NCBI GenBank assembly: GCA_025526935.1
Contig: JAHLKD010000010.1
Location: forward strand, 558,001-622,000
Origin: Cladochytrium replicatum
Lineage: Eukaryota; Chytridiomycota; Chytridiomycetes; Cladochytriales; Cladochytriaceae
Length of the DNA: 64,000 bases
Direction: 5' to 3'
Position numbers and translations under genes: made by a program
In this document: positions 55,130 through 64,000 of the stretch, in pieces
Layout of the letters: each line of letters begins with the position of its first letter
Numbering within the stretch: the first letter of the stretch is position 1
The notes under the pieces: generated by a model
What the model saw: only the letters and a program-made list of their open reading frames with translations
Database searches by the model: none
What the model was told of the DNA's origin: nothing

Positions 55130-56805
55130 TCAACCACGACGACGAGGAGGGCTCCTGAAGCTATTTCCTCCGTGACGAGGAGGACTTCTGGAAAGTCCCG
55201 TGCTCCTAGAGTGCCGAGCCGGACTTCTCGAGTACCTCGAGGTAGGGCTTCTTGATCTTCTCGTCGCAGGGCTCCTGGGGCGCCTGCCACCAGGGCTTCG
55301 TGAGCGCCTGCCACCGGGACTTCGTGAGCGCCTCCTGTAAGGACTCCTTGAACGCCTCCTTCGGTCGTCATAATCTCGTCGATGATCGCGCGGGTCATCG
55401 TCCCTTCGATCATCGTACTTTCCTCGACGATCATCACCGAGATCTCCACCTCGACGACGGTCATCATCATCCCTGTCACGCGTCCTATCGTTTGCCCCAC
55501 GGGATGCAGCGGCAGGTGGGCTGCGCGACCGTTTGGGTACGGGAGGATCACCCGCTGGAACTTGAGGAATTCTTTTGTAAACCAAAAAGTTTAGAAGCTG
55601 GCGGAGTTCTAGGCTTTCCGAGCGTACCCGTTAACAAAACGGATAGGGTTCTCGACAATGTACTCGTCGTCTTCATCCTCTTCACCGTCCCCGTCCGCGT
55701 TAAAGTTTCTGGATCCACCCCCTGTCCCAGGCGGATGCCAGATCCTCTCTTTGAGCTTCTCGGCGATGGATCGAGCGACAGGCACGGGAATTCGCGGTAG
55801 AATAGTTCCGATCCACTTTTGCTCCGTCAAAAGGTCTCTGGCCATTCTCCCAATAGTTCTACACGAAAATGGGTTGACGGTTAAGAACTGGCCCAAAAAG
55901 CCCAGGAGCTCAGCAGTTTTGTATGATACCTACATTGTCCGGGGCTTCACTCCTCCTTCGACTTGAACCTCCTCCTCGTCATCCAAAAAAGGTTCGTACC
56001 AGTCCCACAAGTCAGCAGGTTTGCATACATAGCGCAAGTAAAGCAGTCCCAATCCCCGCAGGTGGCTATATTTCATTTGTCAGTCCTCCTCTAAGCGTGC
56101 ATATAATGGCAACGTACGGCGAATCCGCATGCGTGAGCAGGCCGTAAATTTGTTTCACAGTGAGCTTAAGCGTCCAAAGCTTGTAGAGCAAACAAAACGC
56201 CGTCGAAGCAGTTGTTCCCTTCATAAATGGCTCTGTTTTGGAATGGGGGAACAGATAAATTCGAACGAGGTCAGATTGATCGAATCCCAACGTTGTGAAA
56301 GTTTAAACCATCTCACATCTGTTGCTGGTATGCTCTCTCTCTTTTGTGTTAAGGAAAGCATGGAACAGGTGAGCATAAACGGCAGCGGTATTCAGAAAGT
56401 GGTAAACAATGACAGCCCATGATAGATAACTTTCGAATTCCGTGATGACTCTGCGAAGTGAAGACAAACCTCCCATCCCCAACTTCCCGTTGTTGAATAC
56501 TCACCGAGACTTGTTACTACATACGGTCCCTCGTTCAGCTTAACACAAAATAATGAACCTTTTGCTTACCGAAGGAAAATATTTCGTCGACAACTTCATG
56601 GTACGTTTTCTTCTCGTATAATTGCTTGAAGTAAGGGCTGTTGCTTATGTTTTGGAACAGAATCCTGGTTTGTGCGGATTGAACGCAAGCATCCACAGCG
56701 AGCGTTAGAATACGATTAGTTTTCACCCACCGATCCCATCACTCACATGTTCATGTTCATCGTCGATGCGTTGCCAAAAGTCTCGATCTTCTTCATCCGA
56801 GGCAT
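55130..56805 (-). CDS. Pre-mRNA-splicing factor 38 (PRP38B-like)
   Basis: Spliceosomal B-complex protein needed for activation. Exons (minus strand): 56805-56747, 56664-56570, 56232-56118, 56065-55934, 55858-55628 and 55571-55130; 357 residues. The PRP38 core reads NISNSPYFKQLYEKKTYHEV, TTASTAFCLLYKLWTLKLT, HADSPHLRGLGLLYLRYVC, KPADLWDWYEPFLDDEEEV and LPRIPVPVARSIAEKLKER. The C-terminus is an Arg/Ser/Asp-rich tail with repeated RSRSP, as in PRP38B. The second intron (337 nt) is long for this locus and could hide a small exon, because about four residues of the usual core are absent at that join. Confidence 0.87.
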
Positions 56806-57797
56806 TTGAGCGGAAGACTGGACACGTGCCAATACCTGCGTGGGAAGATCACAAGATCTGCCAGTTCAATCTGAAGGGTGTCAGTTCAATTGCAGTCGAG
56901 CTCGAGATATTATGTAACTAAACAATAGTGCAGCTGAAGGATTGATTGACTGGGCATTTGGGTTGGATTTCTGTATGTTTACGTAGAATCTTTTTCACAC
57001 ATTCTCAAGTGAATGACCAGGTATGGTTCGAGGTCGATGATTTGGGAGCGTGCAACAGGCAGATCAAGTCCTTAAAAGCACCTTTTTCACCGTCATTCTC
57101 TGGGGCCTTTCTCGCTGATGGTAACCACCCAAAATCCAAAGGTCAGGAAGTTAACTGATCGTGCTAATTTTTTAAGGAAGCAATCTCTCAAAAACATGCC
57201 CGAAAATCGCCGAGGCAAAGCCTGCCGCAATCTCTCCGTTCGGGATGATTTTGATCGGAAGTCGCATATTATCGACTGCGGACTCCCAGGGGGTGGTGTA
57301 GCACAGTACCCGACAGTGCAGTTGAGAAGGTGTCGAGTTTTCGCATCCCACACGCCAAGATTCAGCCGTTCTCCAAGACATTGACTTCGCTGCCGCATCA
57401 GTGAGCTACCGTTGCGCTTGTGAGTCCGTCTGGATCCTGAAAATCATCTTGTATAGCGCTGGCCGAACTATTTACCGATGGCGCCAGAGGTCTTGTGAAT
57501 CTGGATGAATTCGGATGTGCGTTGGAGTGCAAGGCGGCCGCTTGCGAGAGACAAATGGCGCTTTTCGTTCAGGAGCCTGTGATCTGACAATCTTTCGATC
57601 TTGATCAGCAAAATCACGTTACTGAGCCCGTTGTGAATGCTGGGAGCTGTAGTGAGCGACGAAGAGGTTGCTCAGGCTGCGGCGTGCGGATGGACTGCTG
57701 GACGGCTACAGAACGGTTTTGAAGTGGGGGTGCACGGCTCGCATTCAAAAAATGGATTTGTGTAAACTTAGATGACATAGTCGACAGTGCTGATCGA
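56806..57797. other. Spacer with an unassigned open stretch
   Basis: Minus-strand 57398-57172 shows coding-like peptides in two frames (RLNLGVWDAKTRHLLNC and NMRLPIKIIPNGEIAAGFAS). This suggests a frameshifted remnant, but I could not name it. Otherwise nothing seen. Confidence 0.3.
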
Positions 57798-60700
57798 TCA
57801 TGAGAAGAATCCCTTCTTTTGCTTCTGGTTCAACGCTTTTGCCATATCGAGGAAGTTGGAGCTTGCATCCGCAAGGTCACCAAATTTCTTCTCCAAGTTC
57901 TCAAGTTTCTCTCCTCTTTCGCTAAGAGCCTGAACCAAGCAAAACGATCAGACCAAAAGAAAAAGAAAACCCTCATATGTCCAATGCGTCTCACATTCTT
58001 TGCGTTTGAAAACACGTTTTCAGTGTTTGCGATCTGATTCGAGGATGAACCACCTGGGCCAGCTTGACGACGGCCATCGACTTTTTTTGTTTGCAAAATT
58101 CAATAAGCGATAAACCAAAACAGATTACCTTTTGTAAACTCACATAGCTCATCAGCTTCCTTGTTCCTCGAAACACTCGCCAACCCGCCGCCCGAGATCC
58201 CTTCCTTCCTAGCCCACGCAGACTGTCTCGCATAGTCATACAGCTTAACCTCGTATTCCGGGTACCTACCAAAACAAAAAACAAAAATCAAGCCCTGTTC
58301 AAAAAAACCCGCAAAGAGAAATTCCTTTACTTACTTGCTCGTGTCCCTGTTCAACGCATACATCTGCCAATGCGTCCACACATCTCCGTCCCTCCCACTC
58401 CTCCGCACGACAACCCTCCCGTCCCTCGTCAGCACCCACTCGTCCCCACCAGCCCCCAACGACCCCACGATGGGCATCGAGTCCCCTGAATCCCAAACGT
58501 GTCCGAGCCCAGGTAACGCGTACATTGCCACCCTGCCCCCGGTCGTCGCGACAACAACGCACGCCTCGCCAGCCACATACCCCACCGTCGCGGCGGCAAT
58601 TCTGCCCCCGACAGCGCTGGTGTTGAAGGACACCTTTGCGATGCGCTCGGGGCTCGAGTGCGGGTCGAGGAGGTAAACGCGCACTGACTGGGATAGGACT
58701 GCGACGAGGTAGTTTTCGGAGGGGAGCGGGCTGTCGGGGCCGCGGTGCTGGCGGCGGACGAGGAGGCCGTTCGGGTCGAGGATGGCGAGGTAGATTGGGT
58801 TCTCGACGGTGTGGTTGGGTCGGAACAGGAAGGCTGCAATTTTTGAGAAAAAACTTGAGTCTCAGCAAAAAAAAAGGCATAGAAAAGAGTGGGCGGGGTT
58901 TGGAAACGTTACTTTTCGCGAGGAACACCCCGGTTTCGTCGCGGAAGACGCCGAGGGAAAAGACGGAGCCCATTTCGGTGGCGACAAAGAGGCACGTGCG
59001 TAGAGACGCGGAGGTGCCTTTCATCGCGGAGTTGAAGATGGTATCCGCGAAATGGAGCTGGTGGATCTTTGCTGCCATTCCTCCCGGCGACGGATCTGTT
59101 CCGGTACTCGAGTTGGGGCTTCGAGGGGACTTGGCTTCCGGTTTGGGATCTGTTTGATCATGTTTGCGCGATCAGCTCTGTGAAATGAAGCATGTAAACG
59201 GTGGAAACGTACCTTCAAATACATCATTGAAAACTTCAAGCCCGGAACCCGAATCTACCACGATCAGTCGCCCGTCCTCGTCCGCGATGGCAACGAGACC
59301 CTCCCACGCCGCAACAGCGACTTTCACAATCTTTCTCCCCGCGCGCTGTCGGATTGCGATCGCGCGGTCCCAGCCCCCACGGGTCGAGTTCATCGGTCTC
59401 GGGAACGCAAAATGCGTGACGTTGACCACACTCGTTTCATTCACCGTCGGCTCCCTGAGCACCACAGGCGCCGGCTCCGACGGAGCGCTCGGCAGCTCTT
59501 TCTCCGCAGCCTCGACCTTTCCCAGCTCCTCGTCACCCCTCTGCAACGCCTTAATCTCCTCCGACGTCTCCAGAATACCATCGATCGCAGCGTCCACCTC
59601 CGCCATCAACCGATCCACATCCTCCTCCTCCCTCCGCTCCCTCTCAACCGCCTTCCGCGCATCGAGACTCGACACGAACCGAAGGAGCACAGCCTCTGGC
59701 CCCGCAACGACAAACACTGCTCGTTGCTCAATATCAACCACCAGATCTGTGACCTCCACATTGGGCGCAGAGAAACAGCCTTCCAGTTCGACGGCGTAGA
59801 GTTTCCGCGGGGTCGGCGTGGACATGTGCCAGATCTGGAGGGTGCCTGAGGACGTGTCGATCGCGAACAGGAGGTCGCGTATCTGTTTGGCGTTTTTCAT
59901 GAGGAGGGTGCCGCCGCGGCCGGGGAAGGTTTCGTGGGTTTCGGAGAGGTCACGATGGATCGACAGGAATTCGAGGAGGAGGAACTCGGAGGATTCGGAG
60001 TAGGCTGTAGGGCCCAGAGAGGTGGCTAAGAGGGACGCCGATGGCGGGAGCGCGAGCGTGCGGATGGAGCCGATTGTGCCGCTGGGGGACAAGGTCGAGA
60101 GGGTGTCGATGAAGTTGGCGCGGAGTGAGCCGGCCGGGGTGAGTTGGATGAGAGCGAGTTGGGTCGAGTTTTCCGGTAACGGGAACAGAACGGAATCCGT
60201 TGTGGTTTGCCCTGGGATGAACGCTGTGCGTGAGTTGGCGGTGGGATCAAATTGCTCAGAGTAATCCTTGGGTTTGGAAAGAAGTGACAAGGTCACGCCC
60301 GGGTCGCCGCTGTTCCCGCCCACAGCAACAAAGACCGTTTCGGCCGCATTCGAGGTGTTGTGAGATGGGAGCCACCATAGTCGATGGATGGGGGAACGCG
60401 CGGGCGGTGCATCGGCCGGAGGCGATTTGGGCGCGGGTTCGTCCACGTACGTTTCGGAAATCGGTCGGATCTGTCCAGTCGCAGCATTCTTGATGGTTTT
60501 CAAGAACCCGCCGATACCAGCGTCTTTTACAGCCCAAAACGCAAGTATGGGTCCATACGATGCCGCGAATTGTGTCCCGTCGGGCCTCCAAGATATGCAT
60601 TTAAGTGATGCACCGGAAGGCGGTGTGTACGAGAACCGTTTTACAGTTTCTCGGGCTTTGAGATCCCAAAGCACAACCAGCGAGTTCTGATACCCGATTA

Positions 60701-61277
60701 ATACGACATTGGGGTCCACAGGACACATTTCAATAGCGACCGCAGAGCCCGAGGCATCCTGAGGTAGCGCTACAACGTAGTCGGATACAGTTCCTCGCTG
60801 AATGTCGATAGACACCACCGTCCCGTCCTCGGTACCGACTAAAGCCCATGTGGAGAACGGGACGATCTCGAGCACGGTGATCGCGCTGGATCCATCGAGC
60901 CGGATGGCATCGGTACCATCCTGGAACGCATGCGGCTGTCTGGTCTGCAGGTTCCACACACGTAGTTCGGTGGAGCCGTGCACAGATACGATGTATCTGT
61001 CGCCCACTTTGAAACGAATGAGTGTAGGTGCGGCAGTAAGTGATTCGTGTTGGAGGGTGTATTCGACAGTTGAACTCGATAGATGGATTGCGCCGGCTTG
61101 GGTGCCAACTGCTAGCAATTCTTGGCACGGATCCCAAGCAACAGCGCATGGCTTCGATGCGAACCCCAGAGAGGTAAGCGGAGCGAAGGCAAAGCGGTCG
61201 CTGGTTGGTTTCCCCGAGCTGTTCTGATCGGCATTGCCCGAGATCAGATCCTTGAAACGGTCGAGGAGCGAAAACAT
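57798..61277 (-). CDS. Tomosyn/Sro7/Lgl-family exocytosis regulator
   Basis: WD-repeat protein controlling SNARE assembly in polarised exocytosis. Exons (minus strand): 61277-59213, 59149-58913, 58833-58335, 58265-58129, 58080-57995 and 57929-57798; 1051 residues, close to yeast Sro7. The large first exon has the Lgl start (MFSLLDRFKDLISGN, then AFAPLTSLGFASKPCAVAWD) and successive WD-like blades (SALVGTEDGTVVSID-type and VVLIGYQNSLVVLWDLKARE). The C-terminus (ALSERGEKLENLEKKFGDLA then DASSNFLDMAKALNQKQKK) is an R-SNARE-like helix as in tomosyn. All phases agree. Confidence 0.85.
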
Positions 61278-61376
61278 CGAGATGTGGCAAATAATAATAA
61301 TTATGAAGATTAAATACCAAAATTATGATTACACTTTGATACGTCTAGAAAGTCATGGCATGCAGAATAAGCTAGA

Positions 61377-62437
61377 TCACATCACTGCGTCAACCAACGC
61401 AACCACGAACGGCGCAACCACAACTGTCATCATCATCGATGCCACCCCACGAGCGGTCGCGCGAGGTGCGCCATTTCCGCGTCCGGTGGAGGATGCCGCG
61501 CTTGTAGTTGCGGGATTGAGTGAGCCGGGGTCTGGCGAGCTGGGAGCTGCTGCGACACCGTCCAAACCAGCAACAACCGACAAAGCCGCGCTAATGTGTC
61601 CCCAGTCCAAAAACAGGTAGTTGACCCTGCTTACACGCCTAGCTGTGCAAGCGTTGATCTGAGCCGTGATATTAGCCGCAGAGTTGACAGATGCGGCGGT
61701 TGAAAATTCTGGTTGATAGAGATCGCTTGCACCCGATCCAAAGATGGATTTCGAGAGCATGTGGTTCACGATGAACAGGCGCCGGCTGCCTGTGGTTGGG
61801 CGGAACTGGGTGCACGAGGATAATCCAGCAGCGTCGAAGACGGCGTAATTTGTTTCAGCGGTGAGAGCATAGTAGTCGAGGAGGTATGGTACAGAGGCTG
61901 TGTTTGCATTGGCGCCGAGGAACGTGATGATGCGTGTCTTTTGGGGAGTGATGGTGGAGAGGGTTGGCCAAGCGGACAGATCGGTTGAGCCTGGCTTGTA
62001 AACGTAGGAGGAAGCCAGGCTGGCAGCGGTGAATGCATCATCAATGGAGGAGGGAGCCAAAGCGGGAGTGCCGGAGTTCTCGAAGTGGATTGTGACGACG
62101 TCATTGGGGTTTGCGACGAGAGTCCTTGAGCCACGTCGCAAGAGGACCGGCATCGAAAAGGAGACATGTCGCTTTCAGAAAGAAGTAAATGAACGGACCA
62201 GGAGAATGTCAAGGTAGTCTTACTGTGGCAGAGATGGATAGTCCCATTGTTATTGAAGAGGTTGAGGTTGAAGCAGCGGTAGCCCCATTCCCACTGCTTC
62301 TTGAGGCCAAAGTTTTTGACGTGGTTTGCCGAGGCCTGTGGAGGCGAGGAAGTAGCAACGGAGTACGAATTGTGTGAGCAGGCGAACGAGACAGCCTGGT
62401 ATTGCTTTGAGCACAGCGCAGCAGCACCGTTGCACGG
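61377..62437 (-). CDS. Secreted GPI-anchored PLC-like phosphodiesterase, frameshifted
   Basis: PI-PLC-type TIM-barrel phosphodiesterase. Exons seen (minus strand): 62437-62224 (CNGAAALC, AVSFACSHNSYSVATSS with the first catalytic His, and IHLCH) and 62171-61377. The second exon starts TTCLLFDAGPLATWLK, then must shift frame by one base near 62125 to continue LVANPNDVVTIHFENSG through VNYLFLDWGHISAA. The C-terminus is Ser/Thr/Gly-rich and ends in a hydrophobic segment, typical of a GPI signal. A signal-peptide-like stretch lies just upstream of 62437 but lacks an ATG, so the 5' end is open. The frameshift may be a sequence error or early decay. Confidence 0.65.
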
Positions 62438-62759
62438 CTGGGCAGACCCGAAAGAAGCAGTAGCGATGACGAAATAGTAGTATTTTGAGTGAATGAATTA
62501 TAATTATTATTATGGATTTGATTCAAGTACAGGACAGTTGGTTGGGTGATGATGACGCATTGGTAGAGGGGCATATCATGATAATGATAGATTACTACTA
62601 ATTAATTACTGGAACGGGGCCGATTCCATAAGGTTGTTGGGCTAATGTTAACCGCCGCTAATCATGGTATCAGGTCCATTACATTGACAGGTTAGATCAG
62701 TACTCTCAGTCTGCCAAGACGGTTGGATCCGCTGGCTTACAAAACTTGTGGACCACACT
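62438..62759. other. 5' flank of the PLC-like gene
   Basis: A/T-rich. It probably contains the missing start exon of the minus-strand PLC-like gene. Nothing else seen. Confidence 0.35.
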
Positions 62760-62991
62760 GAAGTACCACGTTTAGGATTCCACTGTATTCAGGGTCAAGG
62801 GACTTGATGGTTTGAACTCGGAGCACTCATTTACCTGCACTACTTTGAAAGGAAATCAGACTGGTACGGATAATTGAAGTACCACGTTTAGGATTCCACT
62901 GTATTCAGGGTCAAGGGACTTGATGGTTTGAACTCGGTGCACTCATTTACCTGCACTACTTTGAAAGGAAATCAGACTGGTACGGATAATT
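62760..62991. repeat. 116-bp tandem duplication
   Basis: Two head-to-tail units (62760-62875 and 62876-62991), each starting GAAGTACCACG, nearly identical (GGAGC versus GGTGC is the difference I see). Confidence 0.9.
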
Positions 62992-63057
62992 GGGTGCCAC
63001 CCAAGGCCTCCCAAAATGTCAGTGAATCCTCCACTCCGAACCGGTGAGGGAAATGGC

Positions 63058-64000
63058 TGGATTACAGGAACCCGACCTTGAGCCCGTACAGCGAGTTCCA
63101 GCGGTATAAAATGCACTGTTTCATTAGAAAGTACCTTGAAGGCGGAAAGATCATCTCGTACGGTGCGAGAGCGTTGAACGAGGGTGGTGTGCAGAGTCTG
63201 CCCAAATTGACGTTGGCGGAGCGCTTGTGGGTTGCACGGCGGGTTTGTGAACGTGCCCAAGATTAAGGGAACACACGCTGCCATGAAGAGCGGTAATTTA
63301 AGAAGAAGTGGAGGTACCTGGAATAATTTTTGTCTGATGCCGGTTGCATTGAGGAATGCTGGCTGGTGAGGCTGCCTTCAAAGCTCTCACGACATCGCAT
63401 ACACGGGGCTCGCCCTCCGCCCTTCAAGGGCCGTGTAACCTGGACGTGGCGAAAGTGAAGCCGATCGAAGCCCGACGGGATCTCAAGCTAAGAGTTAACT
63501 GGAGAACGTGAGCAGGACGGGGGACGAACCATACTGAAGACCAGCCTGTGCATTTGAGGCTGCAGAAGGGACAAGGGGTGCAGTTGGAGGAGAATTTGGC
63601 GGTGTTTGGTGGACCCGAGCAAAAGCTTTGTCCAGGTAAATTAGATGGAGAGATATTTTTTGGGGGGAATGTGCTGATTTCGAAATGTGCAGCGGGGGTG
63701 TATGAGTACGGGGACGACGAGAAGAACCCTGGAAAGCAGAGGTCCCAGATCCACGGTATGTTTGTTGGGCGTTGTGATAGCTTGGGTTGGGTATTGATAC
63801 TGTGGTTTGAAGCGATTAACTGCATTCACTGAAAAACATGCGATATCAAGGACCCGAGTCAGAATATTGACCGGACAGGCATGGTTAGACGTTGAGACGG
63901 TTTGGACTCAGTACATGTTTTTCCATTATGTTTTCTGTATAGTTCCGCATGGCGGTGGTGGCCCCAAGCACACCAACACACATAAACAGCATAGCGTGGA
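63058..64000 (+). pseudogene. ETF-ubiquinone oxidoreductase pseudogene, 3' part, runs off the window
   Basis: Conserved C-terminal half of the mitochondrial electron-transfer-flavoprotein dehydrogenase in order: [36 protein letters not shown], then after a one-base loss [66 protein letters not shown] then TGA (63830-63832) where an iron-sulphur Cys belongs, KTCDIKDPSQNID and GGGGPKHTN. Introns at 63635-63691 and about 63755-63811 keep GT-AG borders, so it derives from a genomic copy and not from mRNA. Confidence 0.85.

Noticed and set aside
56470-56569. Possible extra PRP38B exon behind a 31-base intron
   Set aside because: Phases do not give PRP38-like sequence; direct joining of 56570 to 56232 restores the family sequence.
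58299-59157. Pro/Arg-rich open frames on both strands
   Set aside because: Shadows of the tomosyn exons.
59164-59849. Plus-strand Ser/Arg-rich open frames
   Set aside because: Antisense of the large tomosyn exon.

Overview
The window reads as nuclear DNA of a fungus, probably an early-diverging, chytrid-like one. Genes are compact. Most carry short GT-AG introns of about 48-100 nt, and the spacers are short. The gene set mixes a fungus-specific osmosensor (Sho1) with general opisthokont genes: SMG9, CHMP7, myosin regulatory light chain, ARPC2, GMF, tomosyn/Sro7 with an SNARE-like tail, and a MADS/SRF factor. The assignment rests on gene content and architecture, not on a database search.

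Layout. 1-13.7 kb: 3' part of SHO1, a decayed SET/MYND gene, a Rieske-domain gene divergent from SMG9, a roughly 3 kb gene-poor stretch with a small open remnant, a decayed CitE/CLYBL-like lyase, then a TRA2-like SR protein and CHMP7 sharing a 63-bp divergent promoter. 14.3-27.9 kb: a transposon nest. A long decayed hAT-type element (transposase plus a second ORF of unknown function) is split by a second hAT-type element with perfect terminal repeats and target duplication. That second element holds a LINE. Further LINE and SINE fragments run up to a tRNA-Leu(CAG) gene. 28-39.3 kb: ordinary genes: an ER-type membrane protein, a Gtt1-like glutathione transferase, ribosomal protein uL1, myosin regulatory light chain, ARPC2, a DUF1279 mitochondrial protein, OST2/DAD1 and NADPH-cytochrome P450 reductase. 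39.3-45.4 kb: a repeat-rich stretch with an intact copy of the second-ORF element (40701-43260, 8-bp target duplication), a Harbinger-like fragment, tRNA-Ala(CGC) and retroposon 3' ends. 45.4-64 kb: GMF, a scrambled XPB/SSL2 helicase pseudogene containing nested inversions, a 97-aa orphan gene, a TBC RabGAP, an F-box-like gene, a MADS-box factor, PRP38B, tomosyn/Sro7, a PLC-like phosphodiesterase with a frameshift, and an ETF-ubiquinone oxidoreductase pseudogene running off the end.

Themes. Several genes serve actin and membrane traffic: ARPC2, GMF and myosin light chain for actin; CHMP7, TBC RabGAP and tomosyn for membranes. RNA processing is covered by SMG9, the TRA2-like protein and PRP38B. 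At least four conserved single-copy-type genes are decayed in this one window (SMYD, CLYBL, XPB, ETFDH). Intact copies must exist elsewhere at least for XPB. The best candidate for something undescribed is the 559-residue coiled-coil ORF. It sits behind a hAT transposase in one copy and alone, intact, in a separately mobilised copy.
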